Source of the DNA: Frankiales bacterium
GTDB taxonomy: Bacteria > Actinomycetota > Actinomycetes > JAFAQI01
Assembly (NCBI GenBank): GCA_025980325.1
Contig: JAICXQ010000003.1
Coordinates: 1-64,000 of the forward strand
Reading direction: 5' to 3'
Length of the DNA: 64,000 bases
The notes below the pieces were generated by a model. The model did no database searches. It was not told the DNA's origin and worked only from the letters and a program-made list of their open reading frames with translations. Made by a program: the position numbers and the translations under genes. Positions 1 to 7,889 of the stretch are shown here, in pieces. Every line of letters begins with the position of its first letter. The stretch's first letter is position 1.

Positions 1-418
1 GCGGCAGGAACGCGAGGAAGAACAGCGCGACCTTCGGGTTGAGGATGTTCACCACGGCGCCCTGCGCGAGGGCGCTGCGCACCGAACCGGCCCGGGACAG
101 CGGGTCGAGCGCCGCCTGTTCGCCGGAAGCGGGCCGGGACAGCAGCCGGTGCAGCCCCAGCCCGACGAGGTACGCCGCGCCGACGTACTTGACCACGCCG
201 AACGCCGCCGCCGACGAGACCAGCAGGGCGGACAGGCCGGCTGCCGCCGCCGCGACGTGGACGAGCGTGCCGAGGTGGACGCCGACGACCGAGGCCAGGC
301 CGACCCGGCGGCCGTGCTCCACGCTGCGGGTGACGATGAACAGCACCGCCGGGCCGGGGATGACGAGCAGCGCCAGGCTGGCGAGGGCGCACAGGCCGAT
401 CGTCGGGGCGCTCGGCAC
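1..418 (-). CDS. LysE/RhtB-family exporter, N-terminal part
   Basis: Inner-membrane exporter of amino acids or related metabolites by family. The reverse strand from GTG 418 reads a first helix ending IPGPAVLFIVTRS, the family hallmark, a second helix beginning VGVHLGTLVHVA, a KYVGAAYLVGLG segment, and the NPKVALFFLAFLP motif just before the window edge. About 139 residues are visible of a family that usually has about 200-210, so only the C-terminal helices are missing. A GTG at 427 is in frame too; 418 is preferred because a GAAGAGGGGG tract lies at a better distance from it. The gene is divergent from the sigma factor. Substrate cannot be told from sequence. Confidence 0.88.
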   Translation of the reverse strand, partial: MPSAPTIGLCALASLALLVIPGPAVLFIVTRSVEHGRRVGLASVVGVHLGTLVHVAAAAAGLSALLVSSAAAFGVVKYVGAAYLVGLGLHRLLSRPASGEQAALDPLSRAGSVRSALAQGAVVNILNPKVALFFLAFLP

Positions 419-742
419 GGTCTTCACCCCCTCTTCAGATCCGTGTCTGAGGCTAGGCACCGTGACCCCGACGGACAACGAAGTTTCCCGCCGCCGCCGC
501 GCGGGGAAAACGGGACGCTGGGGCACGTCCGGACAGGATCCGGGCATAGGTCCCAGCGTCGAGCCACCCCCGGGGTGACATCACCATCGGGATATGGCAA
601 GATGGCGGGTCGCGCCGCGGAACATCCGCGGCGTCGCGTGCGTTGGAGCTACTGGTCGGTAAACCCGGCCACTGCACTCCGCGTCGTAATTGTCGGACAC
701 CAGAGGACACCCAACGAGAAGCCCTGGGGGGCTTGACCAGTC
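419..742. other. divergent intergenic region with two hairpins
   Basis: This 324-base gap separates the exporter from the sigma factor and must carry both promoters. Two inverted repeats are visible. TTTCCC at 484-489 pairs with GGGAAA at 504-509, and GACGCTGGG at 514-522 pairs with CCCAGCGTC at 552-560, with a further CCGGA/TCCGG pairing inside the second loop. No convincing -35/-10 pair stands out; TAATTG near 686 is the closest -10-like hexamer for the sigma gene. I see no open reading frame with coding character here. Confidence 0.45.
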
Positions 743-1933
743 ATGAGCACTGCCACCATCGCCCGCGTCAACGGTGACGCCGGCCTGCCCGCGCCCATCG
801 AGGACCTCCTCGACGCCGCCAGCGAGCAGGGGGCGCTGACGTTCACCGAGGTCCGCAAGGCCCTCGACGAGGCCGGCGTCGGCCCGGCCGAGGCCAAGCG
901 GGTCATCCGCCTGATCAGCGAGCGCGGGGTCGCCATCGGCGCCGACGCGCCCGGCGCCGCGCCGTCGATCGAGGACGAAGACCTCGTCGACGACTCCTGG
1001 GACCACGAGGTCCCGACCACCGACCTGGTGCGGGTCTACCTCACCGACATCGGCAAGGTCGCCCTGCTCAACGCCGAGCAGGAAGTCGACCTGGCCAAGC
1101 GGATCGAGGCCGGGCTGTTCGCCGCGGAGAAGATCCGCGCCGCGGATGCCAAGGAGACCCGCAAGATCGCGGCCAAGCTGCGCCGCGACCTCGAGTTGAT
1201 CGCCGCCGACGGCGTGCGGGCGCGCAACCACCTGCTCGAGGCCAACCTGCGCCTCGTCGTCTCGCTGGCCAAGCGCTACCAGGGCAAGGGCCTGACCCTG
1301 CTCGACCTGATCCAGGAAGGCAACATCGGCCTGGTCCGCGCCGTGGAGAAGTTCGACTACACCAAGGGCTACAAGTTCTCGACGTACGCGACCTGGTGGA
1401 TTCGCCAGGCGCTGCAGCGGGCGATCGCCGACCAGGGCCGCACGATCCGCGTGCCCGTGCACATGGTCGAGCAGATCAACAAGGCGCTGCGGGTCAAGCG
1501 CGACCTGGCGACCGAGCTCGGCCGGGAGCCGACGTTCGACGAGCTGGGCAAGGCGCTGGACATGACCGGCGAGCGGGTCGAGGAGATCCTGGGCTACGGC
1601 CGGGAGACCCTGTCGCTGGAGACGCCGGTCGGTGACGACGGTACGGCGACCTTCGGCGAGTTCATCGAGGACGCCGACGCCCCGGTGGCGGCCGACGTCG
1701 TCGACTTCGGCCTGCTGCAGGACCGGCTGCGCTCGGTGCTCGGGACGCTGCCGGACCGCTCGGCGACGGTCATGCGGATGCGCTTCGGCCTCGACGACGG
1801 CCGCGCCCGCACGCTCGACGAGGTCGGCAAGGAGCTCGGCCTCACCCGCGAGCGGATCCGCCAGATCGAGCGGGACACGATCAAGGACCTGCGCAAGTCC
1901 GACACCGCCGCGGCCCTGAAGGCCTGGCTGTAA
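743..1933 (+). CDS. principal-type RNA polymerase sigma-70 factor (SigA/HrdB-like)
   Basis: Directs RNA polymerase to -10/-35 promoters. Residues about 15-70 look like a region 1.1 helical domain, region 1.2 starts near [12 protein letters not shown] (about 93-104), region 2 contains [20 protein letters not shown] and the -10 recognition stretch [14 protein letters not shown], region 3 follows, and region 4.2 has the helix-turn-helix [20 protein letters not shown] near the C terminus. At 396 residues it is shorter than HrdB/RpoD and longer than mycobacterial SigB, so it could be the principal factor or a group 2 paralogue of the HrdA/HrdD kind. No clear Shine-Dalgarno precedes ATG 743. A three-copy intergenic repeat follows the gene. 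Confidence 0.93.
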   Translation: MSTATIARVNGDAGLPAPIEDLLDAASEQGALTFTEVRKALDEAGVGPAEAKRVIRLISERGVAIGADAPGAAPSIEDEDLVDDSWDHEVPTTDLVRVYLTDIGKVALLNAEQEVDLAKRIEAGLFAAEKIRAADAKETRKIAAKLRRDLELIAADGVRARNHLLEANLRLVVSLAKRYQGKGLTLLDLIQEGNIGLVRAVEKFDYTKGYKFSTYATWWIRQALQRAIADQGRTIRVPVHMVEQINKALRVKRDLATELGREPTFDELGKALDMTGERVEEILGYGRETLSLETPVGDDGTATFGEFIEDADAPVAADVVDFGLLQDRLRSVLGTLPDRSATVMRMRFGLDDGRARTLDEVGKELGLTRERIRQIERDTIKDLRKSDTAAALKAWL

Positions 1934-1986
1934 GCACCGCCGGCGGCGTTCACGTCGCCTCGCGGGCCGTCAGGCCGCGGCCGCTC

Positions 1987-2056
1987 GTGATCATGGCGTT
2001 TCACCCTGTGTTTCGCCATGATCACGCTGCCGCGAGGGTTGGAACGCCATGATCAC
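1987..2056. repeat. three copies of CGCCATGATCAC forming a hairpin
   Basis: GTGATCATGGCG at 1987-1998 and its exact complement CGCCATGATCAC at 2014-2025 form a 12-bp perfect stem with a 15-nt loop. A third direct copy lies at 2045-2056. The element sits 53 bases after the sigma stop codon and may act as its terminator, although it has no T tract. Confidence 0.7.
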
Positions 2057-2122
2057 GGCGCGAGCCGGGGGCGGGCGGAGGTTCGTCACAAATTGGGGCT
2101 GTTTCTGCGCCGTACTCCCGGG

Positions 2123-2128
2123 TAATGT
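2123..2128 (+). promoter_or_regulatory. -10 box TAATGT of a leaderless transcript
   Basis: TAATGT ends 6 nt before ATG 2135, so transcription would start at or next to the A of the start codon. No Shine-Dalgarno is present, which agrees with a leaderless mRNA. Confidence 0.6.
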
Positions 2129-2134
2129 GCGGCC

Positions 2135-2332
2135 ATGAAACCGGAGACGATGTCGCTGTTCGAGCAGGAGATGCGCGACCAGGTCGCGTCGGCGCGCGAG
2201 GCGCTCATCCTCGCCAACAGCAAGGGCGACGCGCTGCTCGTCATGGCCGCACAGGCCCACCTCGACGGCCTCGTCGACCTCGCCCGGCGCAACGGCGTCG
2301 ACGTCTCCGCACCCGCCCCGCTCACCGCGTAG
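2135..2332 (+). CDS. small conserved-looking helical protein, 65 aa
   Basis: Unknown function. The 65 residues are mostly predicted helix: an N-terminal FEQEMRDQVASAREALILA segment and a second AHLDGLVDLARRNGVDV helix, with no signal peptide or membrane segment. The start is supported by a TAATGT box exactly 6 nt upstream and by the lack of any ribosome-binding site. It lies alone between the sigma factor repeat and a double hairpin, so it is probably a monocistronic gene. I do not recognise a family; codon use looks like that of neighbouring genes. Confidence 0.65.
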   Translation: MKPETMSLFEQEMRDQVASAREALILANSKGDALLVMAAQAHLDGLVDLARRNGVDVSAPAPLTA

Positions 2333-2340
2333 CCGCGGCA

Positions 2341-2386
2341 GCGATCGCGCGCCTGTCCGCCGAGAGGCGAGCCAGCGCGCGATTGC
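2341..2386 (+). terminator. nested hairpin between small gene and SDR gene
   Basis: GCGATCGCGCGC at 2341-2352 pairs with GCGCGCGATTGC at 2375-2386 with one mismatch, and the loop contains a second small stem (CGCC GAGA GGCG). It starts 8 bases after the stop codon of the 65-aa gene. There is no T run, as is common for actinobacterial terminators. Confidence 0.5.
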
Positions 2387-2414
2387 CATGTGCGCCTAAG
2401 CCAAGATGTCCCGC

Positions 2415-3329
2415 ATGAGTCTGTGTGAAGGCCGGGTCGTCATCGTCACCGGCGCCGGGCGCGGCATCGGCCGCGAGGAGGCGCTGGAGTTCGCCCGCGA
2501 AGGCGCGCGCGTCGTCGTCAACGACGTCGGCGTCGCCCGCGACGGCACCGGCGAGGACGCCACCCCGGCGCAGGAGGTCGTCGACGAGATCAAGGCACTC
2601 GGCGCCGAGGCGGTCGCCAACTACGACGACATCTCCGACTTCGACGGCGCCAAGCGGCTGATCGGCCAGGCGATCGAGTCGTTCGGGACCCTCGACGTCG
2701 TCGTCAACAACGCCGGCATCCTGCGCGACCGGATGGTCGTGAACATGTCGATCGACGAGTGGGACGCCGTCATCAAGGTGCACCTGCGCGGCACCTTCGC
2801 CACCACCCATCACGCGGCGAACTACTGGCGCGACCGCTCCAAGGCCGGCGACCCGGTCGACGCGCGCATCGTCAACACGAGTTCGTCGTCGGGCATCTAC
2901 GGCAACGTCGGCCAGTCCAACTACGGCGCGGCCAAGGCCGGCATCGCCGCGTTCACGGTCATCACCGCGATGGAGCTGTCGCGGTACGGCGTCACCGTCA
3001 ACGCGATCGCGCCGGCGGCGCTGACCCGGATGACCGAGGACCTCGTCCGCTGGCAGGCCGACGGCGAGGACGCCCCGGCCTGGGACCCGCGCGACCCGAG
3101 CAACATCGCCCCGCTCGTCGTCTGGCTCGGCAGCGCGGCGTCGCGGGAGATCACCGGCCGCGTGTTCAACGTCCGCGGCGGGCTGGTGTCGGTCGCCGAG
3201 GGCTGGGTCGCCGGTCCGGCCGAGGACAAGGGCGCCCGCTGGCAGCCGGGCGAACTCGGCGAGGTAATCCCCCGCCTGGTCGCCGCCGCCCGCCCCAACT
3301 CGGACACTTCGGGCAAGCCCGCTTCCTAG
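2415..3329 (+). CDS. short-chain dehydrogenase/reductase
   Basis: NAD(P)-dependent oxidoreductase, cytosolic, resembling the (3R)-hydroxyacyl-CoA dehydrogenase / 17-beta-HSD4 type of SDR. The Rossmann motif TGAGRGIG is at residues 12-19, NNAG at about 98-101, a serine cluster NTSSSSG precedes the active-site Y-x-x-x-K in SNYGAAK (Tyr170, Lys174), and the extra loop DVGVARDGTGEDATPAQEVV after strand 2 is typical of that subgroup. The C terminus is longer than a minimal 250-residue SDR. ATG 2415 is chosen because CAAGAT lies 7 nt upstream, as in other leaderless genes here; ATG 2406 is the in-frame alternative. Substrate is inferred only from the family. Confidence 0.9.
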   Translation: MSLCEGRVVIVTGAGRGIGREEALEFAREGARVVVNDVGVARDGTGEDATPAQEVVDEIKALGAEAVANYDDISDFDGAKRLIGQAIESFGTLDVVVNNAGILRDRMVVNMSIDEWDAVIKVHLRGTFATTHHAANYWRDRSKAGDPVDARIVNTSSSSGIYGNVGQSNYGAAKAGIAAFTVITAMELSRYGVTVNAIAPAALTRMTEDLVRWQADGEDAPAWDPRDPSNIAPLVVWLGSAASREITGRVFNVRGGLVSVAEGWVAGPAEDKGARWQPGELGEVIPRLVAAARPNSDTSGKPAS

Positions 3330-3338
3330 CCCACTGGC

Positions 3339-3360
3339 GACTTTGCTCGACTTTCGGCGG
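3339..3360 (+). repeat. GACTTTGCTCGACTTTCG repeat, copy 1
   Basis: Intergenic copy, 10 bases after the SDR stop codon, of a motif that recurs as an inverted pair at 7790-7809 and 7851-7873. I found no further copy in the window. Confidence 0.65.
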
Positions 3361-3401
3361 CGACACAGGAATCCGTGCGGTCGGCGGCGTACTTCTCGCA
3401 C

Positions 3402-5762
3402 GTGACGCGCAAACTTCTCGCTGCGGTTCTTGCCATCGCCACCGGGGTCACGACCCCGGTCCTCGCCGCCGGCCACGGCGACAACGGCAACCACGACGGC
3501 CAGGGCGACCACGGCCATCAATGGGTCGCTCCCCCGCGTGACCACTGGGCCGGCCACAGCGGCGACCTCACCAATGTTCAGGGCTGCGACCCGCTCGACG
3601 GCGCGCAGTGCCTGCTGCCGTTCCCGAACGACTGGTTCACCAAGGACGACCCGAGCAGCACGACCACGCGGCGGGTCGACCTGACCGTGCCGATGATGCC
3701 GCGCAACGTCGCCGGCAAGCCGATCGAGCCGACGGAGTGGGACCGCAACGACGGCTTCAGCGCCGGGTCGCAGATCCTCACCCTCGTCCCCGGCATGACC
3801 AAGAACTCCGACCTGGTGCCGTCAGGGCTGCCGCCGGTCACCGACCTCGGCATGAACGACGGGGACAACCTCGGCGTCGTCCTGCTCGACGAGGAGACCG
3901 GGCGGCGCTGGCCGGTGTGGACCGAGCTCGACCAGTACACCGACGAGAGCGGGACGCTTGCGGCCGGGACGGTCGGCAGCGTCGAGCACGACCTGATGAT
4001 CCACCCGGCGGTCAACCTCGCCGACGGTCACCGCTACATCGTCGCGCTGCGCCACCTCGTCACCGACGACGGTTCGATCGCGCAGCCGAGCGCGGCGTTC
4101 AAGGCCTACCGCGACGGCACCGCGCCGGCGACCGACGCGCGGCGCGCGCACATGGAGAACCTGTTCTCGACGTTGGCCAAAGCCGGGGTCGCGCGCGACG
4201 ACCTTTACCTCGCGTGGGACTTCACCACCGCGAGCACGAAGAACGTCACCGGCCGGCTGCTCGCCATCCGCGACGACGCGTTCAAGCAGCTCGGCGACAC
4301 GAACCTCGCCGACGGCATCGTTACGGGCAACGCGCCGGCGTTCACGGTCGACTCGACGACGGACTTCACCGCGAGCGAGAACAGCAAGGTCGCGCGCCGG
4401 ATCAGCGGGCACTTCACCGTGCCGTGCTACCTCGCACCGGCCTGCGATCCGCCGACGAAGTGCGACCAGGTCTCGCAAGGCCTGTTCAACGATTGCCCGA
4501 CGCCGAGTGAGTTCGCGCTCGACCCGACCAACCCGGACGCGGTGCCGTCGCAGACGCCCGGCCAGACCTACCAGGCCAACTTCATCTGCAACGTCGGCCG
4601 CAAGGCCTTCTCCGACGAAGCGACGTACGCCGGCACGATGCGACCGGTCGAGTACGGGCACGGGTTGTTCGGCAGCGCGAGCGAGGTCAACTCGGATCCG
4701 CAGACGACGATGGCGAACGACCACGCGATGGTCTACTGCGCGACCGACTGGACCGGCATGGCGACCGCCGACGTACCCAATGCAGTCGTCGCGCTGAACG
4801 ACCTGTCGCGGTTCCCGTTGCTGACCGACCGGGTGCAGCAGGGCGAGCTGGATTTCCTTTATCTGGCGCGGTTGATGGTGCACCCGCAGGGCTTCACCGC
4901 GAACCAGGCGTTCCGGTGGCCGGACGGCAAGCCATTCCTCGACATCCGGCAGGCCTTCTACGACGGCAACAGCCAGGGCGGCATCTTCGGCGGCACCGTG
5001 TGCGCGGTCTCGGTCGACGTCCGCCACTGCGCGCTCGGCGTACCCGGCATGGACTACTCGATCCTGTTGCCGCGGTCGAGCGACTACGTCGCGACCAAGC
5101 CCCTGTCGGCGTACGACCCGACGCAGGTCGACCCGACCGATCCGGTCAGTGCGAAGGATCAGATCGGCTACTCGTCGCTGTTCGACAACGCGTATCCGGA
5201 CCAGTCGCAGCGCATGGTGATCCTCGACCTGATCCAGATGTTGTGGGACCGGTCGGATCCGGACGGTTACGCGACGCACATGACCGGCGGGCTGCCGAAC
5301 ACGCCGACCCACCAGGTGCTGCTGCAGGTCGCGTACGGCGACCACCAGGTGGCGAACATCACCGCCGAGGACGAGGCGCGCACCATCGGCGCGCACGGCG
5401 CGGAGCCGCCGCTGGTCAGTGCGCGGTACGGACCGTACGTCGATCCGCTGTGGGGCGTCCCGGCGCTGTCGGCCGACTCGCCGTGGGACGGCTCCGGTAT
5501 CACGTTGTTCGACAGCGGCCCGGCAGGCTACGTGCGCAGCGTCCCGGCTGCGGACGGCGGCGGCACGCACGCCGGCACCGACCCGCCGCCGACCGCGGAC
5601 GTGCCGAACCGCTCCGGCGAGGATCCGCACGAGGCACCGCGGCGCGCGTTCTGCGGTCAGCAGCAGAAAGACGCCTTCCTCGCCGTCGGCGGTCTCGTCA
5701 CCCTGCCGTGCGGCGGGTCGCCGTACTTCTCCTGGGGCTGGGACGGCGTCACCGGTCTGTAA
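3402..5762 (+). CDS. large secreted alpha/beta-hydrolase, lipase-like
   Basis: Probable exported esterase or lipase of about 786 residues. From GTG 3402 the protein starts with a classical signal peptide (VTRKLLAAVLAIATGVTTPVLAA), followed by a His/Gly/Asp-rich linker. The early motif CDPLDGAQCLLPFPNDWFT resembles the N-terminal domain of bacterial Lipase_bact_N/VolA-type lipases. A nucleophile elbow G-N-S-Q-G sits in YDGNSQGGIFGG about two thirds along, and AYGDHQV later could supply the histidine. Cysteine pairs suit an extracytoplasmic protein. GTG 3375 would add nine residues. A -10-like TACTTC lies 6 nt before 3402. Substrate is unknown. Confidence 0.8.
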   Translation: MTRKLLAAVLAIATGVTTPVLAAGHGDNGNHDGQGDHGHQWVAPPRDHWAGHSGDLTNVQGCDPLDGAQCLLPFPNDWFTKDDPSSTTTRRVDLTVPMMPRNVAGKPIEPTEWDRNDGFSAGSQILTLVPGMTKNSDLVPSGLPPVTDLGMNDGDNLGVVLLDEETGRRWPVWTELDQYTDESGTLAAGTVGSVEHDLMIHPAVNLADGHRYIVALRHLVTDDGSIAQPSAAFKAYRDGTAPATDARRAHMENLFSTLAKAGVARDDLYLAWDFTTASTKNVTGRLLAIRDDAFKQLGDTNLADGIVTGNAPAFTVDSTTDFTASENSKVARRISGHFTVPCYLAPACDPPTKCDQVSQGLFNDCPTPSEFALDPTNPDAVPSQTPGQTYQANFICNVGRKAFSDEATYAGTMRPVEYGHGLFGSASEVNSDPQTTMANDHAMVYCATDWTGMATADVPNAVVALNDLSRFPLLTDRVQQGELDFLYLARLMVHPQGFTANQAFRWPDGKPFLDIRQAFYDGNSQGGIFGGTVCAVSVDVRHCALGVPGMDYSILLPRSSDYVATKPLSAYDPTQVDPTDPVSAKDQIGYSSLFDNAYPDQSQRMVILDLIQMLWDRSDPDGYATHMTGGLPNTPTHQVLLQVAYGDHQVANITAEDEARTIGAHGAEPPLVSARYGPYVDPLWGVPALSADSPWDGSGITLFDSGPAGYVRSVPAADGGGTHAGTDPPPTADVPNRSGEDPHEAPRRAFCGQQQKDAFLAVGGLVTLPCGGSPYFSWGWDGVTGL

Positions 5763-5765
5763 GGT
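5760..5765 (+). promoter_or_regulatory. -10 box TAAGGT overlapping upstream stop codon
   Basis: TAAGGT begins with the TAA stop of the hydrolase gene and ends 6 nt before ATG 5772, giving a predicted leaderless start for the P450. Confidence 0.6.
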
Positions 5766-5771
5766 CGCCCT

Positions 5772-7079
5772 ATGGCGCGCTCGACGTTGCTGCGATGGGC
5801 GGTGCAGTCACTCGGCCCGACGATGATGCTGCGCCGCTCGGCCCGTGCCGGCGAGCTCGGACCGCGGCTGTCGGTCGACCGGTCGCTGTGGGACGACCCG
5901 TTCCCGTCGTACGACGCAGTGCGCGCGCAAGGCGATCTGGTCCGCGGCCGGGTCATTCACGCGACCGCGTCGCACGCGGTCGCGAGCGAGGTGCTGCGCA
6001 GCCCGGTCTTCCGGGTCGGCGTGGATTCCGAGTCGTTGCCGCCGCTCGCGCGCCGCATGATCCGGATCGCGAGCGACACGCGGTATCCCGGGCCGGCCGA
6101 GCCGCCGTCGATGCTCGCGGTCGATCCGCCGCAGCACACGCGTTACCGGCGGCTGGTGTCGAAGGTGTTCACCGCCCGGGCGGTCGCGGCGCGGGAGCCG
6201 CGGGTGGAGGCGATCGCCGACGAACTGCTCGACCGGATGGCCGGCAAGCGGTCGGTGGATCTGGTCGAGGACTTCGCCGCGCCGCTGCCGGTGCGGATCA
6301 TCGCGGAGATCCTCGGTGTGCCGCCGTCGATGCACGAGCAGATGCTCGCGTGGGGCAACGCCGCGGCGGTCACGCTCGATCCGATGCTGTCCTACCGGTC
6401 GTTTCGCGGCGCGGCGATCGCGTTGCGGGAGATGCACGGCTGGCTCGACGCGCACCTGCGTTCGGTCCGGCGCGATCCCGGTGACGACTTGTTGTCGAAG
6501 CTCGCGACGCTGGAGGACGAGGGCGAGCACCTCGACGACGTCGAGTTGCGCGCGACCGCGTTGCTGGTGACCGGCGCCGGTTTCGAGACGACGGTCAACC
6601 TCATCGGCAACGGCGTCGCCGCGCTGCTCGCCAATCCTTCGCAACTCGAGGTGTTGCGGGCGCAGCCGTCGTACTGGGAGAACGCGACCGACGAGGTGCT
6701 GCGGTACGACTCCCCCGTGCAGGTCACCGTCCGGCATGCCGCCGAGGAGACGCTCGTCGCCGGGCACGCCGTGCCGCGCGGGCAGTTCGTCACGCTGTTG
6801 CTCGGCGGCGCGAACCGCGATCCGGCGGTGTTCGCCGACCCGCACGTGTTCGACGTACGGCGGGAAAATGCCCGCGAACACTTGGGTTTCTCGGCCGGCA
6901 TCCACTACTGCCTCGGCGCGTCACTAGCCCGGCTCGAAGGATCGGTCGCGTTGCGAAAGCTGTTCGACCGGTTCCCGGATCTCGCTGTCGAGGGTCAACC
7001 GGTACGGCGGCCGCTGCGCGTGCTGCGCGGCTTCGAGCGGTTCCCCGTGCGGTTGCGACAGCCGGCGCTGACGGCTTAG
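5772..7079 (+). CDS. cytochrome P450
   Basis: Soluble bacterial class I P450 of 435 residues; a heme monooxygenase needing ferredoxin and reductase partners not encoded nearby. The I-helix motif AGFETT is at 269-274, ExxR is Glu308-Val-Leu-Arg311, and the heme-binding loop FSAGIHYCLG carries Cys380. PPQHTRYRRLVSKVFT is the usual C-helix region. Length is normal to slightly long, with a basic N-terminal extension (LLRWAVQSLGP) that is not a clear membrane anchor. The gene follows the hydrolase by 9 bases and ends in a 4-base tail-to-tail overlap with the dienelactone hydrolase. Substrate cannot be predicted. Confidence 0.95.
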   Translation: MARSTLLRWAVQSLGPTMMLRRSARAGELGPRLSVDRSLWDDPFPSYDAVRAQGDLVRGRVIHATASHAVASEVLRSPVFRVGVDSESLPPLARRMIRIASDTRYPGPAEPPSMLAVDPPQHTRYRRLVSKVFTARAVAAREPRVEAIADELLDRMAGKRSVDLVEDFAAPLPVRIIAEILGVPPSMHEQMLAWGNAAAVTLDPMLSYRSFRGAAIALREMHGWLDAHLRSVRRDPGDDLLSKLATLEDEGEHLDDVELRATALLVTGAGFETTVNLIGNGVAALLANPSQLEVLRAQPSYWENATDEVLRYDSPVQVTVRHAAEETLVAGHAVPRGQFVTLLLGGANRDPAVFADPHVFDVRRENAREHLGFSAGIHYCLGASLARLEGSVALRKLFDRFPDLAVEGQPVRRPLRVLRGFERFPVRLRQPALTA

Positions 7080-7768
7080 GACAGCTTCGCTTTGAGGAAC
7101 GCCGTCGCGCGATCCCAGGCGGTCGCGGCGGCCTGCTCGTCGTGCGTGCCGAGCGCGTTCTCCTCGTTGCCGAAGGCATGCCCGGTGTTCGGGTAGACGA
7201 TGAACTCCACGTCCTTGCCCATGTCGGCGAGCTGGCGCTCGAGATCCTTGACCGCAGCCGGCGGGAAGAAGTCGTCGTTCTCGGCGAAGTGCCCCTGCAC
7301 CGGCGCGGTCAGCGACGACCAGTCCGGCGCCATGTCGCCCAGCGGTGCGCCGTAGAACGGTGCGGCCGCGCCGACCTTGTCGCCCTGCAACGCGGCGATC
7401 ATCAGCGTGAGCATGCCGCCCATGCAGAAGCCGATCACTCCGACCTTGTCGCCGCGGACCGCCTCGTGCCCGAGCAGGAAGTCGATCGCGCCGGCCATGT
7501 CGCGCGCCGCGCGATCCGGCGGCAGCGTCGTCATGAGCTCGTTGGCCTTGTCCATCTCGGTGTGCTCGGCGTAGTCGCCGTGGTAGAGGTCCGGCGCGAG
7601 CGCGACGAAGCCCTCGGCGGCGAGCCGGTCGCACGTCCGCTTGATCTGCGGGACCAGCCCCCACCATTCCTGGATGACGAGCAGGCCGGGGCCGCTGCCG
7701 GAGTCGGGGACGGCGAGGTAGCCGGATGCGGTGTCGCCGTTGCTTGCGAAAGAGACCGTCTCACCCAT
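7076..7768 (-). CDS. dienelactone hydrolase family protein
   Basis: Cytosolic alpha/beta hydrolase of 230 residues, close to the family's usual size. The Cys-Asp-His triad is visible: Cys115 in GFCMGG, Asp165/166 in AENDDFF and His197 in GHAFGN. The QEWWG motif with Glu34 is the family's characteristic partner of the nucleophile. By family it hydrolyses lactones such as dienelactone, but many members act on other esters. ATG 7768 is supported by TAGCGT 7 nt upstream (leaderless). It is divergent from the M48 peptidase across an inverted repeat. Confidence 0.92.
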   Translation of the reverse strand: MGETVSFASNGDTASGYLAVPDSGSGPGLLVIQEWWGLVPQIKRTCDRLAAEGFVALAPDLYHGDYAEHTEMDKANELMTTLPPDRAARDMAGAIDFLLGHEAVRGDKVGVIGFCMGGMLTLMIAALQGDKVGAAAPFYGAPLGDMAPDWSSLTAPVQGHFAENDDFFPPAAVKDLERQLADMGKDVEFIVYPNTGHAFGNEENALGTHDEQAAATAWDRATAFLKAKLS

Positions 7769-7775
7769 GTGGTGC

Positions 7776-7781
7776 ACGCTA
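7776..7781 (-). promoter_or_regulatory. -10 box TAGCGT for dienelactone hydrolase gene
   Basis: On the minus strand TAGCGT is followed by 7 nt and ATG 7768, and no Shine-Dalgarno is present. Confidence 0.6.
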
Positions 7782-7789
7782 TCCAACCC

Positions 7790-7873
7790 CGACTTTGCTC
7801 GACCTTTGGTGGTCGTGGCCGCGGCCGCACGCTCAGGAACGGGCCGGCGACCGGCGAAAGTCGAGCAAAGTCG
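7790..7873. repeat. inverted repeat between divergent leaderless genes
   Basis: CGACTTTGCTCGACCTTTGG at 7790-7809 and CCGGCGAAAGTCGAGCAAAG at 7851-7870 (continuing TCG to 7873) are near-perfect inverted copies separated by about 41 bases. Each arm lies just upstream of one of the two divergent -10 boxes, at the place where -35 elements or regulator sites are expected. The same motif occurs once more at 3339-3360. Confidence 0.7.
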
Positions 7874-7876
7874 GGT

Positions 7877-7882
7877 TAGGTT
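7877..7882 (+). promoter_or_regulatory. -10 box TAGGTT for M48 peptidase gene
   Basis: TAGGTT ends 7 nt before GTG 7890. The right arm of the inverted repeat ends 3 bases upstream of the box. Confidence 0.6.
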
Positions 7883-7889
7883 CGAGGGC

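Noticed and set aside
3822-5630. 602-codon open frame on the minus strand
   Set aside because: It lies fully inside the secreted hydrolase gene, is extremely Arg/Val-rich and has no motif; it is a GC-bias mirror frame.
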